Below, in pieces: positions 41,119-48,905 of a DNA stretch of 63,099 bases. The notes under the pieces were generated by a model that was given only the letters and a program-made list of their open reading frames with translations, ran no database searches and was not told the origin of the DNA. A program made the position numbers and the translations under genes. Source of the DNA: Prevotella sp. UBA6994 (GTDB lineage: Bacteria > Bacteroidota > Bacteroidia > Bacteroidales > Bacteroidaceae); the NCBI GenBank assembly GCA_002449845.1, contig DJXW01000023.1, forward strand, positions 1-63,099, written 5' to 3'. Each line of letters opens with the position of its first letter. The stretch's first letter is position 1.

Positions 41119-41781
41119 ATGAAGGTTATAGTCAGTAACGAGATAGAACAAGTTTGTCCCAATTTCGTGGGAGCTTGTGTAGAAGCGGATGTGGTGAATA
41201 CCACCTATTGTGAAGGGTTATGGAAAGATATTCATGCTTTAGAAGAACAATTCAGGCAAGAACTGACAACGGAAAGCCTGAAACAACTTTCTGGCATTGC
41301 TGCTACACGTAGGGTGTATAAGGCTTGTGGAAAAGATCCTTCACGCTATCGTCCCGCATCGGAAGCACTCATTCGTCGTATGTTGCAAGGCAAGGAATTG
41401 TACCAGATAGATACGTTGGTAGATTTAATCAATCTCGCCAGTATCAAGTTTGGCTATAGCATTGGCGGTTTTGATGCATCTAAATTTGTTGGCGATACGC
41501 TTACGTTGGGCGTTGGAAAGGCTGGAGAACCTTACGAGGGTATTGGGCGAGGTATGATTAACATTGAAGGACTTCCTGTCTATCGGGATGCAATTGGTGG
41601 AGTTGGTACGCCCACAAGTGACAACGAGCGCACGAAGATCACCATTGAAACAAAAAAACTCCTCGTCCTCATCAATGGCTATGATGGTTATGAACAATCG
41701 GTACGTGCCAATGCCGAATTTATCATCGAATTGGTGAATAAGTATTGCTCGGCAAAAAATGCCACGTACTTTGTGTATTAA
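41119..41781 (+). CDS. B3/B4-domain protein (PheRS beta-like tRNA editing fold)
   Basis: About 220 residues from the ATG at 41119. The sequence is a free-standing B3/B4 domain as found in the beta chain of phenylalanyl-tRNA synthetase: RRVYKACGKDPSRYRPASEAL (about residues 63-83), then DLINLASIKFGYSIGGFDAS, then GVGTPTSDNERTKI. Such proteins are proposed to edit misacylated tRNA or bind amino acids; no activity has been shown for most. It stands alone, and its stop codon is the first base of a long inverted repeat. Confidence 0.8.
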   Translation: MKVIVSNEIEQVCPNFVGACVEADVVNTTYCEGLWKDIHALEEQFRQELTTESLKQLSGIAATRRVYKACGKDPSRYRPASEALIRRMLQGKELYQIDTLVDLINLASIKFGYSIGGFDASKFVGDTLTLGVGKAGEPYEGIGRGMINIEGLPVYRDAIGGVGTPTSDNERTKITIETKKLLVLINGYDGYEQSVRANAEFIIELVNKYCSAKNATYFVY

Positions 41782-41866
41782 ATGAAGAATGTAGAATGAA
41801 GAATGAAGAATCGGCTAACGCCATCGGCTTATGTTCAAATGATTCTTCATTCTACATTCTTCATTT
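41780..41866. repeat. 25-base perfect inverted repeat (bidirectional terminator or MITE-like)
   Basis: AAATGAAGAATGTAGAATGA and five further bases (41780-41804) are matched exactly by their complement at 41842-41866, with a 37-base loop. It lies between convergent genes and includes the stop codon of the B3/B4 gene and the end of the NUDIX gene. It can serve both as terminators. Confidence 0.7.
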
Positions 41867-42260
41867 ACAATCTGATTATTTCCAATAGTTTCCTGTCTGC
41901 TTCAGTCCAATTAAGATTCTCCATCTCTTCAAGGGTGAGCCACTTGTAGTCAAGGTGTTCCAGCATCTTGAAGTCTGTATCACCACCCTTACAGAGATAG
42001 GCAGTTAATTTTACCTTGAAGTCGGGATATTCATGGGTGATGCTCCCCAATTTCTTACCTACGTAAATATCCCAGTCCATCTCTTCCTTGATTTCCCTGA
42101 CCAGTGCTTCGTGGTAAGATTCTCCTTGTTCTACCTTTCCGCCTGGAAACTCCCAATGTTCTGATATATATGGGAAACGAGACCTGCAACGCTGCATACA
42201 CAGATACTTGTCACCATCTTTCACTACGGCTGCCACTACACGTGATTCTTTCTTTTCCAT
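41865..42260 (-). CDS. NUDIX hydrolase (MutT-like)
   Basis: The product is 131 residues. It carries a complete Nudix box, GKVEQGESYHEALVREIKEE (about residues 42-61), with all catalytic glutamates. The size, the early QRCRSRFPYISEHWEFPGG and the C-terminal WLTLEEMENLNW fit the (d)CTP/8-oxo-dGTP pyrophosphohydrolase group. It likely removes damaged nucleotides. It is a single-gene unit with a -7 box 24 bases upstream. Confidence 0.88.
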   Translation of the reverse strand: MEKKESRVVAAVVKDGDKYLCMQRCRSRFPYISEHWEFPGGKVEQGESYHEALVREIKEEMDWDIYVGKKLGSITHEYPDFKVKLTAYLCKGGDTDFKMLEHLDYKWLTLEEMENLNWTEADRKLLEIIRL

Positions 42261-42283
42261 ATTTGATAGATTTTAATTGCCTA

Positions 42284-42291
42284 CAAATATA
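42284..42291 (-). promoter_or_regulatory. -7 box for the NUDIX gene
   Basis: TATATTTG on the minus strand. Confidence 0.55.
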
Positions 42292-42350
42292 ATGCTTTTC
42301 AATATGTTTTCCAAATAATGGCGGTTTTTTCTTCATAAATAACAAACTCG

Positions 42351-44444
42351 TCAATATGCCAACACATACCACAAGTCTTGGAGTCGTTTCTCAGGATCCC
42401 ACTTGTTGTCAAATGTCCAGCGGGCAGTAATCTCATGGAAGAGAGGACTGCTCGTCGCTTTTTCCAGGTTGTTGTTCAGCCATCCGCTGTTTCCTCCTTC
42501 TCGTTTGCAACCGTAGTAATAGGTACGTTGTCCCCACGGACATGGATCGAGCACCTTGTCCGTGTATGCGTAACTGATGTTAGAGTCTAATATTTGGTCA
42601 GACAACTTGCAGTTGACGAGGAAGAATTGCGAGTCGTGATGGTACCTTCCAAGTGGAGTGGGGCGCTTGGCATCAAATTGTGAGTTGGTAATAACCAACT
42701 TCTTGGCTTGGTCTCCACGTCCGTCGTGCCAGATGATAGCCCGTCCGTCACCATAGAAGCGACATCGAGTGGCGTAACACCAACCACGAGGACAAAGGAA
42801 ATCTACTCCCGGGCAACGTAGGTAGAGGTCGGCATGGTAATACATTCCGTTTCCTTCGGGTGCCCATAGCGACAAGGCATCGTTTCCGTCTGCCCAGATG
42901 TTGCTGTTGATGACGATGGTACGTGTAGCTCTTCCAAACACTGCCATTTGGTGAGTGGTCGTGTTCTCTATCGTCGTTCCGTAATTGTTATATACGGTCA
43001 GTCCGCTTATCACGCAGTCATCTGCCCCTTCTTGCAATACGATCACGCCATTTTCCACGGGTTTGCCGTGATATTCGGTGATGGCTCTTGTCTTTGCCGT
43101 CTCAGCCAGTACGATGATGGTGCTGTCACGTTGTTCGCCTACAAGTACAATGTTGGGTCGGTCAATGATGACCTTTTGGTTGTATGTTCCTTTCTTGATA
43201 TAGATTTTATATGGCTTTGTGGGTGAGGAGGGTGCTTTCTCTATAGCTGCTTGTATGCTCTCGCCAGGATTCACGATGGCATCAAAGTTGTTCATGTCTT
43301 TCTTGGGCTCACGGTACATCTGTATGAGACCATTCTCGTTGGCTCCTTTTGTTTTCAAGCTGATGCTTACCTTGTGTTCTGGGTCGTATTGATCTGCCCA
43401 TTTGTCGTAAAGGTCGTATATCTCAGCTGGACGACTACCATACCAAGCATATCCATTCCTACGCTCTGGTCCGATGTCCGACAGATGGCGACGAGGAAGA
43501 CCGTCACGGTCGCATACGTATGGCTCACAGAATTTCAAGTCGTAATAGCGTCCCCATAAGGGGGTGGCATTGGCATCTTCCACCAAGCGTGTGTCACGGT
43601 CAGGACTGCCCCAACTCCCTGTGCGTTCTATGCGGAGTCCAGTCAACTTATAGGTATCAAACCATTTCATCGCTCCGTGTACGGCTTGTTTGATTCTGTC
43701 GTCGGGGTTAGGCAATTCCATGAGCAGTTTCGTGATGTAAGCACTTTCCTGTGTACAATATGAAGGTAATTCGTAAGCACGGGCCTTGGCAGGTTGATAG
43801 GTGTCACGGTCATGTTGCTGGCACCAAACGGTAGGCTTGCCATTTACACGAATCTGTGTGGCGAGAATACATTCCACGCCTTTGTCGAATGCTGTTATGG
43901 CTCTTTTGCGTATCTCCTTATTGGTCAGTTTCCCCTCGTATGGTGATTTCTGTTGTGCTATGTCACGGAGTAAGAGCATGGTGTTGACCATCGCGTCGTC
44001 GTTGAAGGTGATGTGTATTTGATAACCGTGCATCTCTGGCCAGAACTGCGGCCAACCACCGTTCTCGTATTGTCCGCTCAACAAGTATTCTACGGCTTTG
44101 TTAAATCCCTCACGGTATTTCTTGTCCTTGGTGGCTTGGTACAGACGAGCCAAGAACTTCATTTGCATGGTCGTAGCATTGTTGTCAATGGTAGAATCGT
44201 CTTTGCGGTTCTTGTCGTTCAGTACCTTTGCCCGTTCTTCCTCGCCAAGCGCACGTGCCATGTCGATGTTTTTGGGCCATCCTCCCGTTACGCGTTGGTA
44301 AAGGAGCATTTGGTCGCCAATTCTACGTGCTTCATCGGTCTTGAAAAATTGAGGGTCTGTTGCTCTCATGAGGTTTTGTCGGTTTTGTGACGAAATGGAT
44401 ATTGTCACCAAGCAGACAAGGAAGGTTAGTAATGCTCGTTTCAT
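42351..44444 (-). CDS. Secreted pectate lyase / pectin methylesterase fusion
   Basis: About 697 residues from the ATG at 44444, which starts a signal peptide (MKRALLTFLVCLVTISISSQ). Residues about 25-370 are a PL10-type pectate lyase (LYQRVTGGWPKNIDMA, then GQYENGGWPQFWPEM, then ITFNDDAMVNTMLLLRD). Residues about 380-697 are a CE8-type pectin esterase beta-helix (VNPGESIQAAIEKAP, IYIKKGTYNQKVIID, ISGLTVYNNYGTT, PGVDFLCPRGWCYA, ADGNDAL). One protein would both remove methyl groups from and cleave homogalacturonan. It is not in a SusC/SusD locus. The C-terminal catalytic acids cannot be assigned with certainty. Confidence 0.85.
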   Translation of the reverse strand: MKRALLTFLVCLVTISISSQNRQNLMRATDPQFFKTDEARRIGDQMLLYQRVTGGWPKNIDMARALGEEERAKVLNDKNRKDDSTIDNNATTMQMKFLARLYQATKDKKYREGFNKAVEYLLSGQYENGGWPQFWPEMHGYQIHITFNDDAMVNTMLLLRDIAQQKSPYEGKLTNKEIRKRAITAFDKGVECILATQIRVNGKPTVWCQQHDRDTYQPAKARAYELPSYCTQESAYITKLLMELPNPDDRIKQAVHGAMKWFDTYKLTGLRIERTGSWGSPDRDTRLVEDANATPLWGRYYDLKFCEPYVCDRDGLPRRHLSDIGPERRNGYAWYGSRPAEIYDLYDKWADQYDPEHKVSISLKTKGANENGLIQMYREPKKDMNNFDAIVNPGESIQAAIEKAPSSPTKPYKIYIKKGTYNQKVIIDRPNIVLVGEQRDSTIIVLAETAKTRAITEYHGKPVENGVIVLQEGADDCVISGLTVYNNYGTTIENTTTHQMAVFGRATRTIVINSNIWADGNDALSLWAPEGNGMYYHADLYLRCPGVDFLCPRGWCYATRCRFYGDGRAIIWHDGRGDQAKKLVITNSQFDAKRPTPLGRYHHDSQFFLVNCKLSDQILDSNISYAYTDKVLDPCPWGQRTYYYGCKREGGNSGWLNNNLEKATSSPLFHEITARWTFDNKWDPEKRLQDLWYVLAY

Positions 44445-44576
44445 AACTGTCAATATTGTTTGATGTTTAGACGAAAAAAACGGCATTTCGTTTAATTTTT
44501 TTGTCAAAAAAAGTTTGCTGTTACGCTGCCACGTCATATTTTCGCTTATTTGTTGTCATATCTTGAAAATTTTATA

Positions 44577-44584
44577 TATCTTTG
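44577..44584 (+). promoter_or_regulatory. -7 box for coaW
   Basis: TATCTTTG, 23 bases before the ATG at 44607. Confidence 0.6.
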
Positions 44585-44606
44585 TTGCGTCATAAATCTA
44601 TCAAAT

Positions 44607-45437
44607 ATGGGAATCATTATCGGAATAGACGTGGGCATCAGCACCACGAAAATCGTAGGAATTGATAACAAAAGACAAGTGGTAGCCCCCATCCGCATCA
44701 AGGCTACTGATCCTGTCACGTCTCTTTATGGTGCTTTTGGCAAGTATCTTTACGACAACAATATCCACCTGCAAGATGTGGAGAAGGTGATGCTGACGGG
44801 TGTGGGTAGTGCTTATATAGACTCACCCGTCTATGGATTGCCCACAGGCAAGGCAGCTGAGTTTCTTGCCGATGGATTGGGTGCCAGGTATGAGAAAGAC
44901 TTTAATCGGATGATGGTAGTGAGTTGTGGCACGGGAACGTCCATCATCAAGTGTGACGGTGATGACATCAAGCATATCGGTGGCATCGGTATCGGAGGTG
45001 GTACGATGGCTGGGCTTTCTCGTTTGTTGCTTCAGACAGATGACATACAGCATGTGGTGAAGTTGGCACAAGAGGGTGACATCTCCAAGATCAACGTGCT
45101 GATTAGTGACATTAGTGCTAAGCCCATTCCTGGCTTGCCGATGGACGCGATTGCTTCTCTCTTTGGTAATGCGCAGACCAATGCTGCACCTGCGGATATT
45201 GCGCTTGGCATTATCTGGATGGTGTTGCAGTCGATATGTAGTGCTACGGTGTTGTCGTCAATGGGTAGTGGCATCAAAGACCTCGTGATGATAGGCAACC
45301 TCACAGCTTTGCCTTTCTGCGACCGTGTGTTTGCTGCCAATGAGAAGATGTATGGCGTAAAATTCCATATCCCACAACATGCTGAGTTTAGCACGGCGAT
45401 CGGAGCCGCATTGTGTTATTTCAGGAGTAACGAGTAA
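44607..45437 (+). CDS. coaW: Type II pantothenate kinase
   Basis: About 276 residues from the ATG at 44607, just after a good -7 box. It belongs to the ASKHA fold: phosphate-1 loop GIDVGISTTKIVGI (about residues 5-18), the GVGSAYID segment, SCGTGTSIIKCDGDDIKHIGG-type phosphate-2 region, and GIGGGTMAGLSRLL. It makes 4'-phosphopantothenate, the first step of coenzyme A synthesis. Type II (eukaryotic and staphylococcal-like) enzymes are largely free of CoA feedback. A terminator follows. Confidence 0.85.
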   Translation: MGIIIGIDVGISTTKIVGIDNKRQVVAPIRIKATDPVTSLYGAFGKYLYDNNIHLQDVEKVMLTGVGSAYIDSPVYGLPTGKAAEFLADGLGARYEKDFNRMMVVSCGTGTSIIKCDGDDIKHIGGIGIGGGTMAGLSRLLLQTDDIQHVVKLAQEGDISKINVLISDISAKPIPGLPMDAIASLFGNAQTNAAPADIALGIIWMVLQSICSATVLSSMGSGIKDLVMIGNLTALPFCDRVFAANEKMYGVKFHIPQHAEFSTAIGAALCYFRSNE

Positions 45438-45467
45438 TAGGGTACTGATTGAGATAATTGAGTTATA

Positions 45468-45498
45468 AGGGAAATTCCTAATCTTTTTAGGGATTTCC
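45468..45498 (+). terminator. Terminator after coaW
   Basis: GGGAAATTCCTA pairs with TAGGGATTTCCC at 11 of 12 positions, followed by CTTTTC. A second GGGATATCCC palindrome lies at 45510-45519. Confidence 0.65.
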
Positions 45499-45545
45499 CC
45501 TTTTCTTTTAGGGATATCCCCCTTTTCATCTGTAAAATTATATTC

Positions 45546-45553
45546 TATATTTG
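45546..45553 (+). promoter_or_regulatory. -7 box for the gene at 45577
   Basis: TATATTTG, 24 bases before the ATG. Confidence 0.5.
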
Positions 45554-45576
45554 CAAAGAATTAAATTTTAATATTT

Positions 45577-46709
45577 ATGAAACGTTTACTATTACTACAA
45601 TGGTTCTTGTTGGCTACGGTCATGGTATTGGCGCAGGATGGCTCACCTCAACAGCAATTGACGGCATTGCAGGATAATTTTGACCATTTTGCAAAGACGT
45701 ACCCGCAAGAACGAGTTTATTTGCATTTTGACAACACCTCCTATTTCAAAGGTGAGCATATCTATTACAAGGCATACGTAGTAGATGACGCATCTTTGAA
45801 ACCCTCTGACATGAGTAAAATCCTCTATGTAGAATTGGTTAATCCCATTGGCTATCCCGTGGAAACACAGAAATTGATGGTGAGAAACGGACAAACCAGT
45901 GGATCTTTCCTCTTAAAGGACACTCTCAATGCTGGTTTCTTTCTGGTTTGGTGTCTCTCCGTAATATGGAGAACGCAAGTGATGAGCAAACCAATGGGAA
46001 GACAGATGCCAAGGCTATTCCTGCCATAGACAAAGCCCGACCTATGGCTGATTTTAACAAATGGCACAGCTATAAAGACTATAAGTTCGACCAAGCCTAT
46101 ATGTCGTATTTCAACTATAAAAAGATACTCATGCTGCTGGGACTTGATGGGATGAACATCACTCTTGTTGACGCACCCCCATACGGAAACCAACCTGTCT
46201 TCCGTGGACCAGGTTTCTATGGGTCTGAAAAGAATCTCGCACCAGGTATGCGCTTCTTCCCACCAGATATCAACTTCAGTCGCCTCTATCTCTATGCCGA
46301 TGCTGACGATAGAAGTTTGATTCATCAAACGGGACAGTACTTGGAGGTGTTGACGCCTTATATCAATGAGAGAACTAAAAGTATCCGAACACCATTGACT
46401 TCGATTATCAATTTCAAGACCGACTCTCTTTATCCTGCTGGAGTACCACAACCTGATTTCTATGGCTATCGTATCAACTTCCAGGGATTGAGCGATCCTG
46501 ATGAGTTTTATCGTGTAGATTATAGTCTTGATCCTCTTCCTGAATTGGGAGATTATAGACGTACATTGTATTGGAATCCAAGTTTGACAACCGACAGTGA
46601 GGGACGTGCCAAAGTGGAATTCTATAATAATGGCTTTACCCAGCGTATCAGCATTTCGGCTGAAGGTGTCACGCCCAATGGGTTTATTACAAAGGATAAG
46701 GATAGGTGA
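45577..46709 (+). pseudogene. Large secreted surface/MG2-like protein with internal deletion and frameshift
   Basis: The first frame encodes a signal peptide (MKRLLLLQWFLLATVMVLAQ) and the start of a macroglobulin-type strand domain (RVYLHFDNTSYFKGEHIYYKA, then GSFLLKDTLNAGFF), then leaves its frame near 45940. A second frame picks up by about 45948 and reads a normal C-terminal part (LLGLDGMNITLVDAPPYG, LYLYADADDRSLIH, LPELGDYRRTLYWNP) to the stop at 46709. Members of this group are normally several hundred residues longer, so a large central piece appears deleted together with a shift. The junction lies in TGGTTTCTTTCTGGTTTGG, which contains a short repeat that could have mediated it. Confidence 0.75.
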
Positions 46710-46744
46710 TAAAAGTGATGTCTGTGGAAAGGGATTATTTGACG

Positions 46745-47941
46745 ATGAAGAAAAAAACACTTTTCCTTTTATGGCTGTTTCTGCTCTTGCCAGGAACAGC
46801 CATAATGGTTGCGAATCCAGTCCATTCTCCAGAATGTGAGGACAAGCCTCCCATTCATATTGTATCACGCGTGGTTGATAGTCGCACTGGTGAATATTTG
46901 CCCTTTGCGTCTGTTTACATCAACGGGCAAAATAGTACCATCACCAATGCCGAAGGTGAGTTTGTGATTGATGCCGATTCTACTGACATGTTAAGATTCA
47001 GTTATGTGGGTTATTTGACCGCTTATGTACCAGCCAAATCCATTGGCAACGTGGTGAAACTTAAGACCCAAGGAAAAATGCTTGATGAGGTGGTGGTGTT
47101 CGGCACCGATTATATCATACAAAAGGTAATGGAACGGCAAAAAAAGGAATATAAAAAACATAAACGTAAGAAATCAAACTTCTTCTACCGGCAGGTGGGA
47201 TATACCGACAGACAGTGTAACTCCTTTCTGGAAACGTTCTTTTCTGCGCGCGTAGCTTATCAGTTGAGTGACTTGTCTCTCGTTACTGGTCGTTATGTGG
47301 CAGTGGCGAGCCTTCGTACCATCAACCCTGCTAATTTCTTCACTTTCGCAGAGGTTCCCATTTTCTCTTCAGAGAAGAACATTCCCTTCTCCAATCAACT
47401 CGTACCATTGCATCGTGGCTACGATAGGGCATATAAGACTGATAAGGAGGTCATCAGTGATGGTGAACGGAAAATTTATGTACTCTATTTCGTACCGCGC
47501 AATTCCAAGCGATGGGCTATTACGTGCCGCATCTATGTGGATGCAGAAACTTTTCAAGTGCTGAAGTACGAAGGGGTGGGAGATGGCGAGATGGTGAGTC
47601 ACATGGTGATGAAAAGGGGTGTGGTGTGTCCTATCTCCCATTCGTTTGTCATCGATTTTCAACATGAGAACGGTTTTACAGAAGTGAGAAGTGTACACTT
47701 TGAAACGAAATACGAAGCAGACAATCATACTTTCAAGACTACAGGCATATTGTTTAACGTGGCAGATCGTTATGTCAAAGGGAAAGAATCCTTGCATTTT
47801 GATGATAATTTGATGAATATCATAGGAACACATGGGCTTGACAAAGATTTCTGGCAAAAGAATGAAATCGTAAAACGTACACCTATTGAGGAGGAAGCTA
47901 TAGAAATCTTTGAACGGGATAACTTATTCGGCGTGTATTGA
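46745..47941 (+). CDS. Carboxypeptidase-regulatory-domain outer-membrane-associated protein
   Basis: About 398 residues from the ATG at 46745 (MKKKTLFLLWLFLLLPG), which gives a proper signal peptide; the ATG at 46706 adds a hydrophilic leader. Residues about 36-110 form a CarboxypepD_reg-like beta sandwich (RVVDSRTGEYLPFASVYING, then TDMLRFSYVGYLTAYVP) of the type found at the front of TonB-dependent receptors. The remaining 290 residues contain no barrel and match a Bacteroidetes-only group of unknown role. It follows the broken MG2-like gene directly. Confidence 0.75.
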   Translation: MKKKTLFLLWLFLLLPGTAIMVANPVHSPECEDKPPIHIVSRVVDSRTGEYLPFASVYINGQNSTITNAEGEFVIDADSTDMLRFSYVGYLTAYVPAKSIGNVVKLKTQGKMLDEVVVFGTDYIIQKVMERQKKEYKKHKRKKSNFFYRQVGYTDRQCNSFLETFFSARVAYQLSDLSLVTGRYVAVASLRTINPANFFTFAEVPIFSSEKNIPFSNQLVPLHRGYDRAYKTDKEVISDGERKIYVLYFVPRNSKRWAITCRIYVDAETFQVLKYEGVGDGEMVSHMVMKRGVVCPISHSFVIDFQHENGFTEVRSVHFETKYEADNHTFKTTGILFNVADRYVKGKESLHFDDNLMNIIGTHGLDKDFWQKNEIVKRTPIEEEAIEIFERDNLFGVY

Positions 47942-47989
47942 ATAGATATCCTTTTAATAAGAAAAGTTCCAGTTGGTAACAATCTAAGA

Positions 47990-48044
47990 AACCATCGGTC
48001 ACCATATAAGAAACCATCGGTTTCTCGCATAGTGACCGATGGTT
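47990..48044. terminator. Nested hairpins after the regulatory-domain gene
   Basis: An outer 13-base stem (AACCATCGGTCAC, 47990-48002, with GTGACCGATGGTT, 48032-48044) encloses an inner GAAACC/GGTTTC stem (48010-48024). The core ACCATCGGT occurs in several orientations, so it also looks like a small repeat cluster. Confidence 0.55.
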
Positions 48045-48248
48045 ACCATGCAAGAAACTTTTCTGAACATTACTATTCTATAAGAAGTAAAAGATGTTGG
48101 AATGCGGAAGTTGTTACGTGGATTTCCGTGTGAGATGTTATAGATTAGTCCATTTGCACTAATTTGCATTATTTTTGAATTTGCGAAGATAGACGAATAT
48201 TAAGGTTAACTTTTGCAGTGAGGAAGATATGCGATTTCTAAAGATGGC

Positions 48249-48539
48249 ATGACAAGCAAGTCCGCATTCATCAAGGCGCGAATCTTTGGAGAGCCATTTC
48301 ATGTGGTGACATTCGACAAGAGTCAGCATGAATATTATGCCAAGTTGAGCGACTTTCATGCTCAGTTCCGTATGGTTGGCAATAACTATAACCAAACGTT
48401 AAAGGAACTAAAGTGTCATTTTTCAGAACGCAGGGCAATGGCACTTGTATGTAAGTTGGAGAAATACATGATGCAGTTGGTGCAGATTATGCATAAAGTG
48501 ATAGAACAGACAGATAAATATAAAAATACAGTGAAGTGA
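48249..48539 (+). pseudogene. Mobilization (MobC/BmgB-like) protein fragment
   Basis: The 96 codons read KSAFIKARIFGEPFHVVTFDK, LSDFHAQFRMVGNNYNQTL, then AMALVCKLEKYMMQLVQIMH, which resembles the C-terminal part of relaxosome accessory proteins of Bacteroidetes mobilizable elements (the VGNNYNQ motif is typical). The frame is closed a short way upstream and no ribbon-helix-helix start is present, so the N-terminal half is missing. No relaxase follows. It marks a former mobile element at the left edge of the defence island. Bases 47942-48248 hold only the nested hairpins. Confidence 0.55.
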
Positions 48540-48650
48540 ACTTGAATGATTCGATGAAGATATAAGGTGAATTATTGACGATTACATCTATTTTTGATAT
48601 AAAATAGCCACATTTCTTTATCTATTTCAATGAATACGGGAAAAGTTTTG

Positions 48651-48658
48651 TATATTTG
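48651..48658 (+). promoter_or_regulatory. -7 box for the XRE-led defence operon
   Basis: TATATTTG, 22 bases before the regulator start. Gaps within the operon are 2-30 bases with no further promoter match. Confidence 0.6.
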
Positions 48659-48679
48659 CAGCAAAATAATCAATGAATT

Positions 48680-48901
48680 ATGTCGAACAATCAACAGAAC
48701 GTGATGCTAAATCGACTGAAAGCAGCCTTAGCAGAACAAGGGAAAACCAACCGCTGGCTATCAGAACAACTGGGCAAGTCAGAGAACACCGTTTCCAGAT
48801 GGTGCGCCAATAAGGTGCAACCATCCATTACACAATTGAATGAGATTGCACATGTCTTAGAGGTTGATGTAAGAAGTCTAATTAATCCAACAATAGAATA
48901 A
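48680..48901 (+). CDS. XRE/Cro-type regulator
   Basis: The product is 73 residues, a single helix-turn-helix (GKTNRWLSEQLGKSENTVSRW, then AHVLEVDVRSLIN). It starts an operon with the nuclease-methylase-specificity fusion 4 bases away. Its likely role is a controller (C-protein-like) that delays or limits expression of the restriction genes, as in many R-M systems; this is inferred from position. A -7 box lies 22 bases upstream. Confidence 0.85.
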   Translation: MSNNQQNVMLNRLKAALAEQGKTNRWLSEQLGKSENTVSRWCANKVQPSITQLNEIAHVLEVDVRSLINPTIE

Positions 48902-48905
48902 AGCA

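Noticed and set aside
41780..41866. Terminal inverted repeats of an insertion sequence
   Set aside because: The arms are 37 bases apart with no room for a transposase, and no transposase gene was found anywhere in the window.
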